Shown: positions 25,100 to 33,830 of the stretch, in pieces | Layout: every line of letters begins with the position of its first letter | Numbering within the stretch: the stretch's first letter is position 1 | Origin: JAVVRP01 sp036654655 | Lineage (GTDB): Bacteria; Bacillota; Clostridia; Christensenellales; UBA1242 | DNA length: 64,000 bases | Reading direction: 5' to 3' | NCBI GenBank assembly: GCA_036654655.1 | Contig: JAVVRP010000003.1 | Location: 50,298-114,297 of the forward strand | Made by a program: the position numbers and the translations under genes | The notes under the pieces: model-generated | Databases searched by the model: none | Told to the model about the DNA's origin: nothing | What the model saw: only the letters and a program-made list of their open reading frames with translations

Positions 25100-26134
25100 A
25101 TGATATATTTAAAAAAAATATGTTTTTTAAGCCTTTTAATTCCTTTGTTTGTTTTTAGTGGATGTTTGCAACAATCAAAAAACTCTGAAATAGATTTAAC
25201 GGTGGACATGACTCCGCGTTTGCTTTCTGCACAAAATGCAGTTAATTTTGCTGATGTGGTGGAAAATGTCAGAGGTGCAGTTGTTGGAATTTCGTCACAA
25301 AGTGCAAGTGGATATAGCGTTGGAAGTGGTGTTGCCATTGCCGATGGCGGTTATATTTTAACAAATCACCATGTGGTGGCAAAAGCAACACAAGTAAAGG
25401 TGTTTTTGGCAAATAAAACAGAAGTAAACGCAACTGTTGTTTGGCTGGACAGTGCACTTGATCTTGCAGTTATTAAAGCAGAAAATAATTTGCCTTATTT
25501 GGCATTTGGATCTAACAAAAATGTAAGAGTTGGTGATGATGTGCTTGCAATTGGAACTCCGCTAACACTTCAATTTCAGCACACAGTGACAAAAGGTATT
25601 GTTTCTGCAAAAAGCCGAACAATTCAGGTTGATGGCAAAGATGGCCCAACATATTTGCAAAATCTTATTCAGCATGATGCAAGCATAAACCCTGGAAACA
25701 GTGGAGGCCCTTTAATTTCTGGCGATGGCAAGGTGATTGGAATAAACACCTTAAAAGCAAGTGAGGCAGAGGGTATTGGATTTGCAATTCCAATTGAAGT
25801 GGGAAAAGCAATTGTTAACCGAGTTGCAACAAAAAAGGCCGTTAAAACCCCATACATTGGCATATTTGGCTTTGATGCAGACGTTGCAGGCTATTATGGT
25901 CAAACAGCACAGGAAACGGGTGTTTATGTGGTGCAAATTGATTCTGCTGGGCCAGCAAGTAAAGCGGGATTAAAAAATGGAGATGTAATTCAAAGTGTTA
26001 ACAATACTCCAATTTTAACAATGCTTGATTTGCGAGTTGCTTTGTATTCCATAGATTTGGGTTCAAATATTGAAATAATGTATAAAAGAAATGGGAAAAC
26101 TGTTAAGGTTGGCTTTAAGGCGGTTGAAAAATAA
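25100..26134 (+). CDS. HtrA/DegP-type serine protease, predicted lipoprotein
   Basis: A 344-residue trypsin-like protease with one PDZ domain, acting outside the membrane in protein quality control. The N terminus ends in a lipobox, VFSGC (Cys about 22), so it is probably lipid-anchored, whereas most HtrA proteins of Bacillota have an uncleaved helix. The catalytic triad is complete: His91 in LTNHHVV, Asp121 in ALDLAV, Ser201 in NPGNSGGP. The PDZ domain fills about 250-340 (GPASKAGLKNGDVIQSVN). TAGGAG precedes the ATG. The walJ-htrA order matches yycJ-htrC. Cotranscription with walJ is likely, since only 71 bases separate them. Confidence 0.93.
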   Translation: MIYLKKICFLSLLIPLFVFSGCLQQSKNSEIDLTVDMTPRLLSAQNAVNFADVVENVRGAVVGISSQSASGYSVGSGVAIADGGYILTNHHVVAKATQVKVFLANKTEVNATVVWLDSALDLAVIKAENNLPYLAFGSNKNVRVGDDVLAIGTPLTLQFQHTVTKGIVSAKSRTIQVDGKDGPTYLQNLIQHDASINPGNSGGPLISGDGKVIGINTLKASEAEGIGFAIPIEVGKAIVNRVATKKAVKTPYIGIFGFDADVAGYYGQTAQETGVYVVQIDSAGPASKAGLKNGDVIQSVNNTPILTMLDLRVALYSIDLGSNIEIMYKRNGKTVKVGFKAVEK

Positions 26135-26164
26135 TATTTTAAACATTAAAATTGTGTTTTTTTG

Positions 26165-26193
26165 TTGGTAAAAAATATTTTTTTGTGTATAAT
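26165..26193 (+). promoter_or_regulatory. Promoter placed for a leaderless transcript of the M6-like protease gene
   Basis: TTGGTA at 26165-26170, a 17-base spacer, and TATAAT at 26188-26193. The ATG at 26200 follows after 6 bases. This also argues against the upstream TTG at 26152 as start, since that codon would lie before the promoter. Confidence 0.7.
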
Positions 26194-26199
26194 ATTGGC

Positions 26200-29100
26200 A
26201 TGAAGAAAAAAATTTTATCGATTTTATGTTTTTCAATATTGTGCATAAGCGCAATTTGTGGTGGCGTTGCAAATTTTAATGTTAAACAAAACGATTTAGC
26301 AAAAGATAAGTTGCAAATTGATAATTCAGTTTACGCATCTGTTCATAATTTTAAAGGAACCGATTATAATATGGAGGTTTGCAATTCGCAATATGATAAC
26401 CTGCAAAATTTTACACCTGCAAGCCAAGTTAATAATTTACCATTACCACAAAATGCTGGGGAGCAAACTGTAAATTTAAAATCAAATCTTGCATTTTTTA
26501 AATTTGAAGATGATAAAACGGACTTGCAAGGTTTTTTGCCAAACGCAACATATAAAAACAACCTAATATCAGATTGGGAAGCCACAGTTGAAGATTGGAT
26601 GAACAAAGACGCAACCGATGGCGCAAACGAACTTAGCATGCAAGATTATTATTCAACTCTTTCAAATGGAAAAATGCAAATTAGTGCACAGGTTGCGTCT
26701 GCTCCCAATCAGTTGTTTTTAACGTTGCCAATTTCAAAAACATATTTTTTGCCTTATATGTGCGGAAAATATTCCGAACCTTTATATGACACTGAAACAT
26801 ATTCTGTAAATCCAAATGGATATTTTGAATATGAATGGGTAATATCAAATAACCCCATTGAAAATTTTTTAAACCCAAATTATTATAATTCCACACACAA
26901 ATGCCATGTATATGATTGTACAAAGAAAAATGTTCATGATGAAAATCCAAATGATGGAATTTGTTGTTCTTGTTATGCAAACAGCCACAGGGCTTCAAAC
27001 GAGTATATAGTTGAAGGATTTCAAAGATATTTTAAAGAATTTTGGCTTATTTCAATTATTTCAACTGGAATGCAACAGTATTTTGATGTAAACGGAGTAG
27101 ATGCAAACGCAGATGGTTACTTGGATGCAATGAGTTTTTATTACAGCCCCGGAGACATTAAGGTAAAAAGTAATTTAAAAAACAAATACCATATAGATTG
27201 GTCTGATTTATTATGGCCACACAACTTGCCAGCGCAGGGTTACGTTAACTATTTTAATACTATAAGCAATCAAGGTTGGAGAATAATATTAAAGCAAAGA
27301 GCAATAAACGATGCGATAATTGGATCAATTGCAGACGGGTTAGGAATTTTGGGCAATGGAGTTGGACAAACTGGTAAAAAAATAGGCACATATAATTTAA
27401 TGAAGTTTATGATTGGAACAAATGCAAACAATCAAAATGTTATAGGACATATTGGCACGGCATGCCACGAAATGGGGCACTTGATTGGATTTCCAGATTA
27501 TTATTTATATAGAAAAAGTCAGTTAGCACCATCTTGGCAGGACGACCCTCTTGGAAAATGGAGTTTAATGTGCTCTAATCGAAATGATTATCCACAATTT
27601 ATGCTGGGTTATGACAGAAAAAAAATTGGCTGGCTTAATGAAACAAACATTCCAAAAATTAATAACAGCGGAAATTATACGCTAGCACCCGTTTCTGGAA
27701 ATGACTCTTCCAAAATAGCCGGATATTATCTTAACAATTCAACAGGAGCCCACCCTAATCAATCTTTTTATTTGGAATATCGGTCTGTTGCAGGAAATAA
27801 TTATGATGCGTCATCTGATGCTCAGGGCAGAGGTGGCGGAGTACCCGGAAGCGGGTTAATTGTTTATTTGGTGGACGAAGGCTTTACTGGTGCGGGAGGA
27901 TTTGTTGGCTCAGTAAGCACAGGAAATTATTTAGCGCCACCTTACAATGCATATGTAATGCGTAAACCAAGTGCAGATGTAAATACTTCAATGCTTGATG
28001 TGGGTGACACATTAGGCGGTGGCAACAATGAAATTTTTTATCAAAGATATACAAGTGGTGAGCAAGGCAAAATAACAAGTTGTACATTTGAAAATGCCGG
28101 TATAGTTATTTCTGTTACAGCAAAAACAAATTCCGAAATAACTTTTAATGTTAAATGGAATGGTGTTTTGGAAGATGCTCCGCCACCTGTGGAAATATCA
28201 CCAGAAGTTACTCTTGCCGAACTTGGAAATAATCAGCAACTTTACAATACTTTAATTGCACATTTGGCAACTGGAACCACAATATTAAGAAAAAACTCAC
28301 TAGAAAGTATTGTTTCTTTAAAATTGCCAAACATAAATTTAACAGACTTGGGGTTTTTAAACAAATTTACTTTAACTGCCCTAAAATCAATTGACGTTTC
28401 GGGCAATAATTTAGGAACAGGGGATTTTTCTGTCACAAATTCTGCATTAACAGCAATTTCTGGTTTGGAGTTTGTTTTACTTATAAACAACAAAATATCC
28501 CCACAAATTATGAATGGATACATTGGAAACACAAAATATATTTTTGGATGGCAAAATACGCAAACTTTTGTTAATCAATATATTATTAAAGCAACTCCGG
28601 ACATTTCATTTAATTGTTTTTTTGATGAAGCCATGCCATATGCCATATCGCAAATTAAAATTACGTTTTTGCATAACGGCATTGCACAAAACTTTGGAAC
28701 GCTAACGTCTAAAACAATTTCTAGCCATGGAAATTGGACATTGTCTTTTGCTGGGATAGCGGGCGGATATTTTGCAGATTTTGCAACGAATTGTATAAAT
28801 CTTTTTGTATTTAACATTAATTTAAGCACAAATGTGCAAGGACTGCTGTTTGAAAATGGTAAAATTGTTTATGAAAGGTCTTTTGGGAGTTCGTCCACAG
28901 TTATTCTTAAAAATCTTGTTTCAGTAATTGGGCTTACAAGCACAGACTCGCAAAACATTTTAAAAAAAATTACATGCGAACTTTCAGATTTAAGTGGGCA
29001 AATTGAATTAAATCTTTCTGAAATAATTTCAAGCAGTTTTGATTTTAATGTTAAAATTGACGGGCTTTCAAAAATGACATTAACGCAAGCATATGTTGTT

Positions 29101-30960
29101 AAGGACACAAAAAATCCAGTAGTTAATTTTGTTAATCAAAACATAACAGTTGAAAGAGGCTCAGATTTTGTTGTTAACAGTTTAAATTTAGGATTGTCTT
29201 TTATGGACAATGAACAAAGTGTGCAATATTCTTATTCCAATCAGGCATATCTATCCACAGGCACGTTTTCAATTAATGTGTACTATGCAAAAAAGAACAC
29301 AGATACACAAATGTATGAGGCAGATTACAATCAAGGTGTTCAAATTTTTTCTACTGCAAATTTGGCAGAATATGCAGTGGAAGTGAAAGCAATGGACCAT
29401 TCCAGCAATCAAGGAGTTGGTGTGGCATTTTTGTTTGTTATTTCCAAATCAAATATAGAAACAATAATAAATAATCAGGTACTTGTTAATGCATTGCACA
29501 CCGCCTTAAATGTGCCTGTTATTGGAGAAACATCTGCAAATGGGATAAAATATGTTGACTTGTCAAAAAGCGCGATAACATCAATTTCAGGGCTTTCTCA
29601 CATTGTTTTTGATGCGGGCACGGTTATAAATCTTTCTAATAACAATTTATCAGAAAGCAAAGAATTAACAGATTTTTTAAATTCAAATGGCGGAAACAAA
29701 GTTTCGCTTATTTATGCTTTTTACAACAAGTTAAACATAGGGTCACAAACAATAAGTAAAGTTTGCACTGGTTTTCAAAATTTGGATAATAATATTATAT
29801 TTTTTGAAGGCAATGAAAATAATATACAAGGCAATTCAGATTTTTCAAATTACTTTGAATTAAAGTTTTTTCATGAAGCAACAACATCCAATAATGCGGG
29901 GCTAGTTTATGGAAAATATGGAATATACAACTTAAATTATGTTGCAAAACCTGCGCTTCAAATTTTAACTGGCGGTTCTGTGGTTGCACAAACAATTTGC
30001 GCAACACAAAATGTAAGATATGTTTTGGCAGAACTTAACGAGCCTAACATAAATTCAGAAGTTTTTGAAAAAAATCTTCCGTTAACAACAATAAAGTACA
30101 CGGGTGTAACCAACCCTACGTATACATTTGTTAGAAATCCATATAACCTTAACAAATTGGGTGAAGTTAATGTGGAATACAATGTTAAAGATGGCAATAA
30201 AGTGCTTTTAACTCTTTATCAAAAAGTTATAGTTTCCGATTCAATAGCGCCATCTGTTTTAATAACGGGGCAAAATAATATTGTTTTGTATAAAGGAGAA
30301 CTTTACACAGAAGATGGTGTTTCAACCGCAGATAATTTTGAAACACAAAACAATTCCATCAGTTTTAGCACTGGCAGTGGAACATACAATAATGGCGGGT
30401 TAAAAGTTGTTAAAAATATTTTGTTTAACAACAAAACACAAGTTGAAGAAATTACATCTCAGTCCTTAACAGGTGAATATAAAATAACTTACACATCAAC
30501 CGATTCCAGCGGGAACACAACTTTTGTTGAAAGAAGAATAAGCATAATTGCGATGCCAGCAACTGTGGTTAAAATAACAATAAGCAAGCCAATAAGTGAG
30601 TTTAAGGAAGGTGAAGTTATAATTTTTACTGCTGTTCCAAACAACAATAACAGTAATTTAGAGTATTCTTGGTTTGTGGATGGAATTGCACAAATTGGCG
30701 AAAGAAATGCAACATTTATGTTGGATTATCATCCAGAGAAAAAACAAGAAGTAAAAGTTCAGGTTGTTTCAAGTGGAAAACCACAAATGATTGGCGGTCC
30801 GCCAACAAGAATTATGTGCGAAAATATATTTAAAGTGCAAACAGATGCTAACTTAAATATAACAAATTATATATTATATGGAGTTGGTGGAACTATTGGG
30901 CTTATGTTTATTATTTTAATTATTTATTCCATTGTAAAAAGAAAAAAAAGATTTTTTTAA
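26200..30960 (+). CDS. Large M6-like metalloprotease with Ig-like repeats and membrane anchor
   Basis: A 1586-residue surface protein. Residues 1-25 form a signal peptide. The protease part has CHEMGHLIGFPDYY (His423, Glu424, His427, with Asp about 433), the HExGHxxGxxD pattern of M6 (immune inhibitor A type) zinc proteases. It is preceded by a possible Cys-rich insert, CHVYDC...CCSC. Downstream are two leucine-rich-like stretches (about 730-800 and 1120-1180), and beta-rich Ig-like domains with DxxxP and YxxTDSSGN motifs near 1340-1460. A C-terminal helix and KRKKRFF tail anchor it in the membrane. It probably degrades host or competitor proteins at the surface. The substrate is unknown. Confidence 0.78.
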   Translation: MKKKILSILCFSILCISAICGGVANFNVKQNDLAKDKLQIDNSVYASVHNFKGTDYNMEVCNSQYDNLQNFTPASQVNNLPLPQNAGEQTVNLKSNLAFFKFEDDKTDLQGFLPNATYKNNLISDWEATVEDWMNKDATDGANELSMQDYYSTLSNGKMQISAQVASAPNQLFLTLPISKTYFLPYMCGKYSEPLYDTETYSVNPNGYFEYEWVISNNPIENFLNPNYYNSTHKCHVYDCTKKNVHDENPNDGICCSCYANSHRASNEYIVEGFQRYFKEFWLISIISTGMQQYFDVNGVDANADGYLDAMSFYYSPGDIKVKSNLKNKYHIDWSDLLWPHNLPAQGYVNYFNTISNQGWRIILKQRAINDAIIGSIADGLGILGNGVGQTGKKIGTYNLMKFMIGTNANNQNVIGHIGTACHEMGHLIGFPDYYLYRKSQLAPSWQDDPLGKWSLMCSNRNDYPQFMLGYDRKKIGWLNETNIPKINNSGNYTLAPVSGNDSSKIAGYYLNNSTGAHPNQSFYLEYRSVAGNNYDASSDAQGRGGGVPGSGLIVYLVDEGFTGAGGFVGSVSTGNYLAPPYNAYVMRKPSADVNTSMLDVGDTLGGGNNEIFYQRYTSGEQGKITSCTFENAGIVISVTAKTNSEITFNVKWNGVLEDAPPPVEISPEVTLAELGNNQQLYNTLIAHLATGTTILRKNSLESIVSLKLPNINLTDLGFLNKFTLTALKSIDVSGNNLGTGDFSVTNSALTAISGLEFVLLINNKISPQIMNGYIGNTKYIFGWQNTQTFVNQYIIKATPDISFNCFFDEAMPYAISQIKITFLHNGIAQNFGTLTSKTISSHGNWTLSFAGIAGGYFADFATNCINLFVFNINLSTNVQGLLFENGKIVYERSFGSSSTVILKNLVSVIGLTSTDSQNILKKITCELSDLSGQIELNLSEIISSSFDFNVKIDGLSKMTLTQAYVVKDTKNPVVNFVNQNITVERGSDFVVNSLNLGLSFMDNEQSVQYSYSNQAYLSTGTFSINVYYAKKNTDTQMYEADYNQGVQIFSTANLAEYAVEVKAMDHSSNQGVGVAFLFVISKSNIETIINNQVLVNALHTALNVPVIGETSANGIKYVDLSKSAITSISGLSHIVFDAGTVINLSNNNLSESKELTDFLNSNGGNKVSLIYAFYNKLNIGSQTISKVCTGFQNLDNNIIFFEGNENNIQGNSDFSNYFELKFFHEATTSNNAGLVYGKYGIYNLNYVAKPALQILTGGSVVAQTICATQNVRYVLAELNEPNINSEVFEKNLPLTTIKYTGVTNPTYTFVRNPYNLNKLGEVNVEYNVKDGNKVLLTLYQKVIVSDSIAPSVLITGQNNIVLYKGELYTEDGVSTADNFETQNNSISFSTGSGTYNNGGLKVVKNILFNNKTQVEEITSQSLTGEYKITYTSTDSSGNTTFVERRISIIAMPATVVKITISKPISEFKEGEVIIFTAVPNNNNSNLEYSWFVDGIAQIGERNATFMLDYHPEKKQEVKVQVVSSGKPQMIGGPPTRIMCENIFKVQTDANLNITNYILYGVGGTIGLMFIILIIYSIVKRKKRFF

Positions 30961-30961
30961 C

Positions 30962-30991
30962 TTCACCATAAAATCAAAACTTTCATATTAT
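30962..30991 (+). promoter_or_regulatory. Promoter placed for a leaderless murB transcript
   Basis: TATTAT at 30986-30991 lies 5 bases before the murB ATG at 30997. TTCACC at 30962-30967 is a weak -35 box with an 18-base spacer. No Shine-Dalgarno site is present. Confidence 0.5.
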
Positions 30992-30996
30992 TTTTT

Positions 30997-31983
30997 ATGA
31001 ATAATGATAACATTTGTCTTTTAAGTTTAATATGCTCGTGTGTTGAACCCAAAGCCGAACTTGTTAATTTGTGCACCATAAAAGTAAAGTCAAGCGCATG
31101 TGTTTGCACGCCAAAGTGTATTAGTGAAATTGCTGGAATAGTTAGCATTTGCAAAGAACTTAAACTGCCAATTTTTGTTTTAGGGAACGGAAGTAAAGTA
31201 GTTTTTACAGAAAAATTTTGTGGCGTTGTTATTTCTACTTCCAAATTTGATAATATTAAAATAGCAGATAAAATCTCAGAAGACACAGTTAAAATTTTTT
31301 GTGGGGCAGGAGTTAAACTAAGCAAAATTAATGAATTGTGTGCAAAAAACAATTTAAGTGGGCTTGAATGGAGTTTTGGAATTCCCGCAACAATAGGTGG
31401 GGCAACATATATGAATGCGGGTGCTTTTGGTGGCGAATTTGCAAACGTTGTTCAATCTGTAATTGTTTATGAGAATGGAAGAATAAAAAAATACAAAAAA
31501 GACGAACTTAATTTTTCTTATAGATATTCTTCATTTCAAAAAAGTACAGGAATAATATTGGAAGTGGAATTGCTTTTGCACAAAGGACAAAATATTTTTA
31601 AGCAACAACTTAATTTTTTAAATCAACGGAAAAATACTCAGCCATTAAACGTGCCAAGTTGCGGAAGTGTGTTTAAAAAGCAACAAGATTTTATTCCTGC
31701 AAAATGTATTGACAAACTAGGGCTAAAAAGTGTTAAAATTGGTGGAGCGGAGATAAGCGCAAAACACGCAGGATTTATTGTTAATTCTGCCAACGCAAAA
31801 GGCAGTGATGTTCTTGAACTTGCAAGATTTGCACGCAAAAAAATTTTTGAGGCAACAGGCAATATTGTTGACACCGAAATAGTTTTTGTGGGCAAAAATG
31901 GCAAAATGCGTGATAAGCAAGTTTTTCCGGCGGGAGATTATAATGATAATTTTAGGGGACTATCACACCCACACAAAATTTAG
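30997..31983 (+). CDS. murB: UDP-N-acetylenolpyruvoylglucosamine reductase
   Basis: A 328-residue FAD enzyme that reduces UDP-GlcNAc-enolpyruvate to UDP-MurNAc with NADPH, the second committed step of peptidoglycan precursor synthesis. LGNGSKVVF is the FAD-binding turn. GIPATIGGATYMNAGAFGGE is the family's FAD pyrophosphate loop. FSYRYSSF carries the substrate-binding Tyr/Arg, and SCGSVFK contains the catalytic Ser that protonates the intermediate. IGGAEISAKHAGFIVN closes the type II MurB domain. Length and order are normal. Its last 41 bases overlap the start of the PHP gene. No Shine-Dalgarno site precedes the ATG. Confidence 0.94.
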   Translation: MNNDNICLLSLICSCVEPKAELVNLCTIKVKSSACVCTPKCISEIAGIVSICKELKLPIFVLGNGSKVVFTEKFCGVVISTSKFDNIKIADKISEDTVKIFCGAGVKLSKINELCAKNNLSGLEWSFGIPATIGGATYMNAGAFGGEFANVVQSVIVYENGRIKKYKKDELNFSYRYSSFQKSTGIILEVELLLHKGQNIFKQQLNFLNQRKNTQPLNVPSCGSVFKKQQDFIPAKCIDKLGLKSVKIGGAEISAKHAGFIVNSANAKGSDVLELARFARKKIFEATGNIVDTEIVFVGKNGKMRDKQVFPAGDYNDNFRGLSHPHKI

Positions 31984-32695
31984 CCACGGAAAGGGTACAA
32001 TTTTGGAAAACGCTCTTTTTGCCAGAAGTAAAGGAATAAAAGAGATTGCAATAACTGACCACGGATTCAATCACATAACATATGGCGTAAATCGAAAAAA
32101 CATTGAGCAAATAAAAAAGGAAATTGAAAATGCAAAACAAATTTCAGGAGTTAATGTTTTGTTTGGAGTTGAGGCAAATTTTACTTCACTTGACGGAACT
32201 GTTGATTTAACACCTTTTGATTTGGAAATGCTAGATATTGTTTTGGTTGGACACCACAGATTTGTTAAGCCAGTTGCTACAAACGATTGGTTTAACTTGT
32301 TTTTGCCTAACATGTTTTCAAATTTTTATAAGCCAAGTTTAAGCAGAATAGAAAAAAACACAAACGTGGTGTTAAAGGCTCTTGAAAAGTATCCAATTGA
32401 CGTGCTAACACATCCAGGGTACAAATTTCCTGTAAACATGAAATCAATTGCCAAAATGGCAATGCAAAAAGGCACCTACATTGAAATTAACGGTAGAAAA
32501 AATGTTATATCAGATGAAGATATTTTGTGGATGGCGGAAGAAGGCGTTAAATTTATTTTAAATTCGGATGCCCACATTCCAACCGCGGTTGGTGACGTTG
32601 GAAAAAGCATAAGCATTGTTACACGTTTGGCAATTCCACATGAGCAAATTGTTAATTTGGACAAACTTCCAGAATTTAAAAAAATAAAACGTTAA
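31943..32695 (+). CDS. PHP-domain phosphoesterase (YcdX-like)
   Basis: A 250-residue PHP (polymerase and histidinol phosphatase) protein. Metal ligands appear in the family order: DYHTHTKFSHGKG at 6-18, TDHGFNH, a Glu in FGVEANF, GHHRF, THPGYKF and NSDAH near the C terminus. PHP proteins beside murB in Clostridia are annotated as phosphatases with unknown substrate. The ATG at 31943 is chosen because GGGAGA lies 6-9 bases upstream and the HTHT motif then sits at the N terminus, as is usual. It overlaps murB by 41 bases in another frame, which suggests tight coupling. Confidence 0.88.
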   Translation: MIILGDYHTHTKFSHGKGTILENALFARSKGIKEIAITDHGFNHITYGVNRKNIEQIKKEIENAKQISGVNVLFGVEANFTSLDGTVDLTPFDLEMLDIVLVGHHRFVKPVATNDWFNLFLPNMFSNFYKPSLSRIEKNTNVVLKALEKYPIDVLTHPGYKFPVNMKSIAKMAMQKGTYIEINGRKNVISDEDILWMAEEGVKFILNSDAHIPTAVGDVGKSISIVTRLAIPHEQIVNLDKLPEFKKIKR

Positions 32696-32708
32696 AAATG
32701 GGGTTAAA

Positions 32709-33692
32709 GTGAGTTTTTCAAAACAAACAAAAGAAGAAGTTTTAAATCAGCCACTAGATGCAGATTGTTGTGGGGTTGCTTTTTTAAGTGGATTTTTGTT
32801 TTCTGCCGGAAGGCTAGAAATATCCAAAAATAATTCTGTAAATTTTTTTGTTGTAACAGATACAAATTCTGTTTTTGAACCACTTTCAAAAATTATTCAA
32901 AATTTGTATGGGTCATACATTCTTTTGGACATAGGCAAGGACGATAATATTAATCAAGCAACTTCTTATATAATTACTTTTCCAAAACAGTTGTTATCAA
33001 CAATGCTTACAGACACGTTTATTATGGGGCTTGAAAATGGCAAATGGAAAGCATGCCCAATGCCAAACATTCAAGTTGTTTCTAATGAATGTTGTGAACG
33101 CGCATTTATTAGAGGTGCTTTTTTGGGCTGTGGAACAAGCAGTATAAAAATAAGTACGTCACCAAACAAAAAAACAAACAGCGGATATAGAATAGACTTT
33201 TTTTCAAAAAATCAAATGTTTCTTATATTTCTGCAAAAAATTTTGGAAAACTATCAAATAAAAAGTAAAATACAACAAAGAAAAAAAGATTTTGTTGAAT
33301 ACATAACCCAAAGTCAAAGCATTGCCGACTTGTTAGCGTTAATGGGAGCAAATAATTCCATGTTAGAACTTTCTTCCGAAATGGCGTCCAGACAGATGCG
33401 AAACAAGGTTAACAGGCTTACAAACTGTATTGAAGCAAACATATCTAAAACAGTTACAGCAAGCATGAGGCAAATTGATGCCATAAACGTAATAATAGAA
33501 AACATAGGGCTAGACGATTTGGATTTTAATTTACAACAAATTGCACTTATTAGATTGGCAAATCCAGAAGAAAGTTTAAGTGAACTTATTAAGTTTGGTA
33601 ATTTGAATTTAACTCGGCCAACACTTGCAAGGCGTTTTAAAAAAATAGAACGTATTGCAAGCAAAATTTTGTCCAAAAAACATTTTAATTAA
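32709..33692 (+). CDS. whiA: Sporulation/cell-division regulator WhiA
   Basis: A 327-residue WhiA protein. The N-terminal half has the LAGLIDADG-like fold: FSKQTKEEVL, CCGVAFLSGFLFSAG and, in the second subdomain, FIRGAFLGCGT with FFSKNQ. The C-terminal HTH is seen in NCIEAN, IALIRLANPEESLSEL and LTRPTLARRFKKIE. WhiA is needed for sporulation in Streptomyces and affects division and chromosome segregation in B. subtilis. In many Clostridia rapZ and yvcK stand between the PHP gene and whiA. They are missing here. Start is GTG with a weak GGGG site, 13 bases after the PHP gene. Confidence 0.92.
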   Translation: MSFSKQTKEEVLNQPLDADCCGVAFLSGFLFSAGRLEISKNNSVNFFVVTDTNSVFEPLSKIIQNLYGSYILLDIGKDDNINQATSYIITFPKQLLSTMLTDTFIMGLENGKWKACPMPNIQVVSNECCERAFIRGAFLGCGTSSIKISTSPNKKTNSGYRIDFFSKNQMFLIFLQKILENYQIKSKIQQRKKDFVEYITQSQSIADLLALMGANNSMLELSSEMASRQMRNKVNRLTNCIEANISKTVTASMRQIDAINVIIENIGLDDLDFNLQQIALIRLANPEESLSELIKFGNLNLTRPTLARRFKKIERIASKILSKKHFN

Positions 33693-33764
33693 GCAAAATT
33701 AAAAATTTTTTAATTGTAAAAAATTTTATTTATTATTTAAAGTTTTAAATCAAGGGCTTCGTGC

Positions 33765-33793
33765 TTGCAAAATTGAAGTAAAAATGTTAAACT
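33765..33793 (+). promoter_or_regulatory. dnaE promoter
   Basis: TTGCAA at 33765-33770, a 17-base spacer, and TAAACT at 33788-33793, preceded by TGT (extended -10). The same TTGCAA-N17-TAAACT pair, also with TGn, stands before the gene at 58286, so this may be a shared promoter variant. A leader of about 30 bases with AAAGGA follows. Confidence 0.62.
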
Positions 33794-33830
33794 TTAAACA
33801 TAATATTTAACAAAAGTAAAAAGGATAAAA

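Noticed and set aside
26152..26199. TTG start adding 16 residues to the M6-like protease
   Set aside because: It would lie upstream of the -10 box and spoil the signal peptide at 26200.
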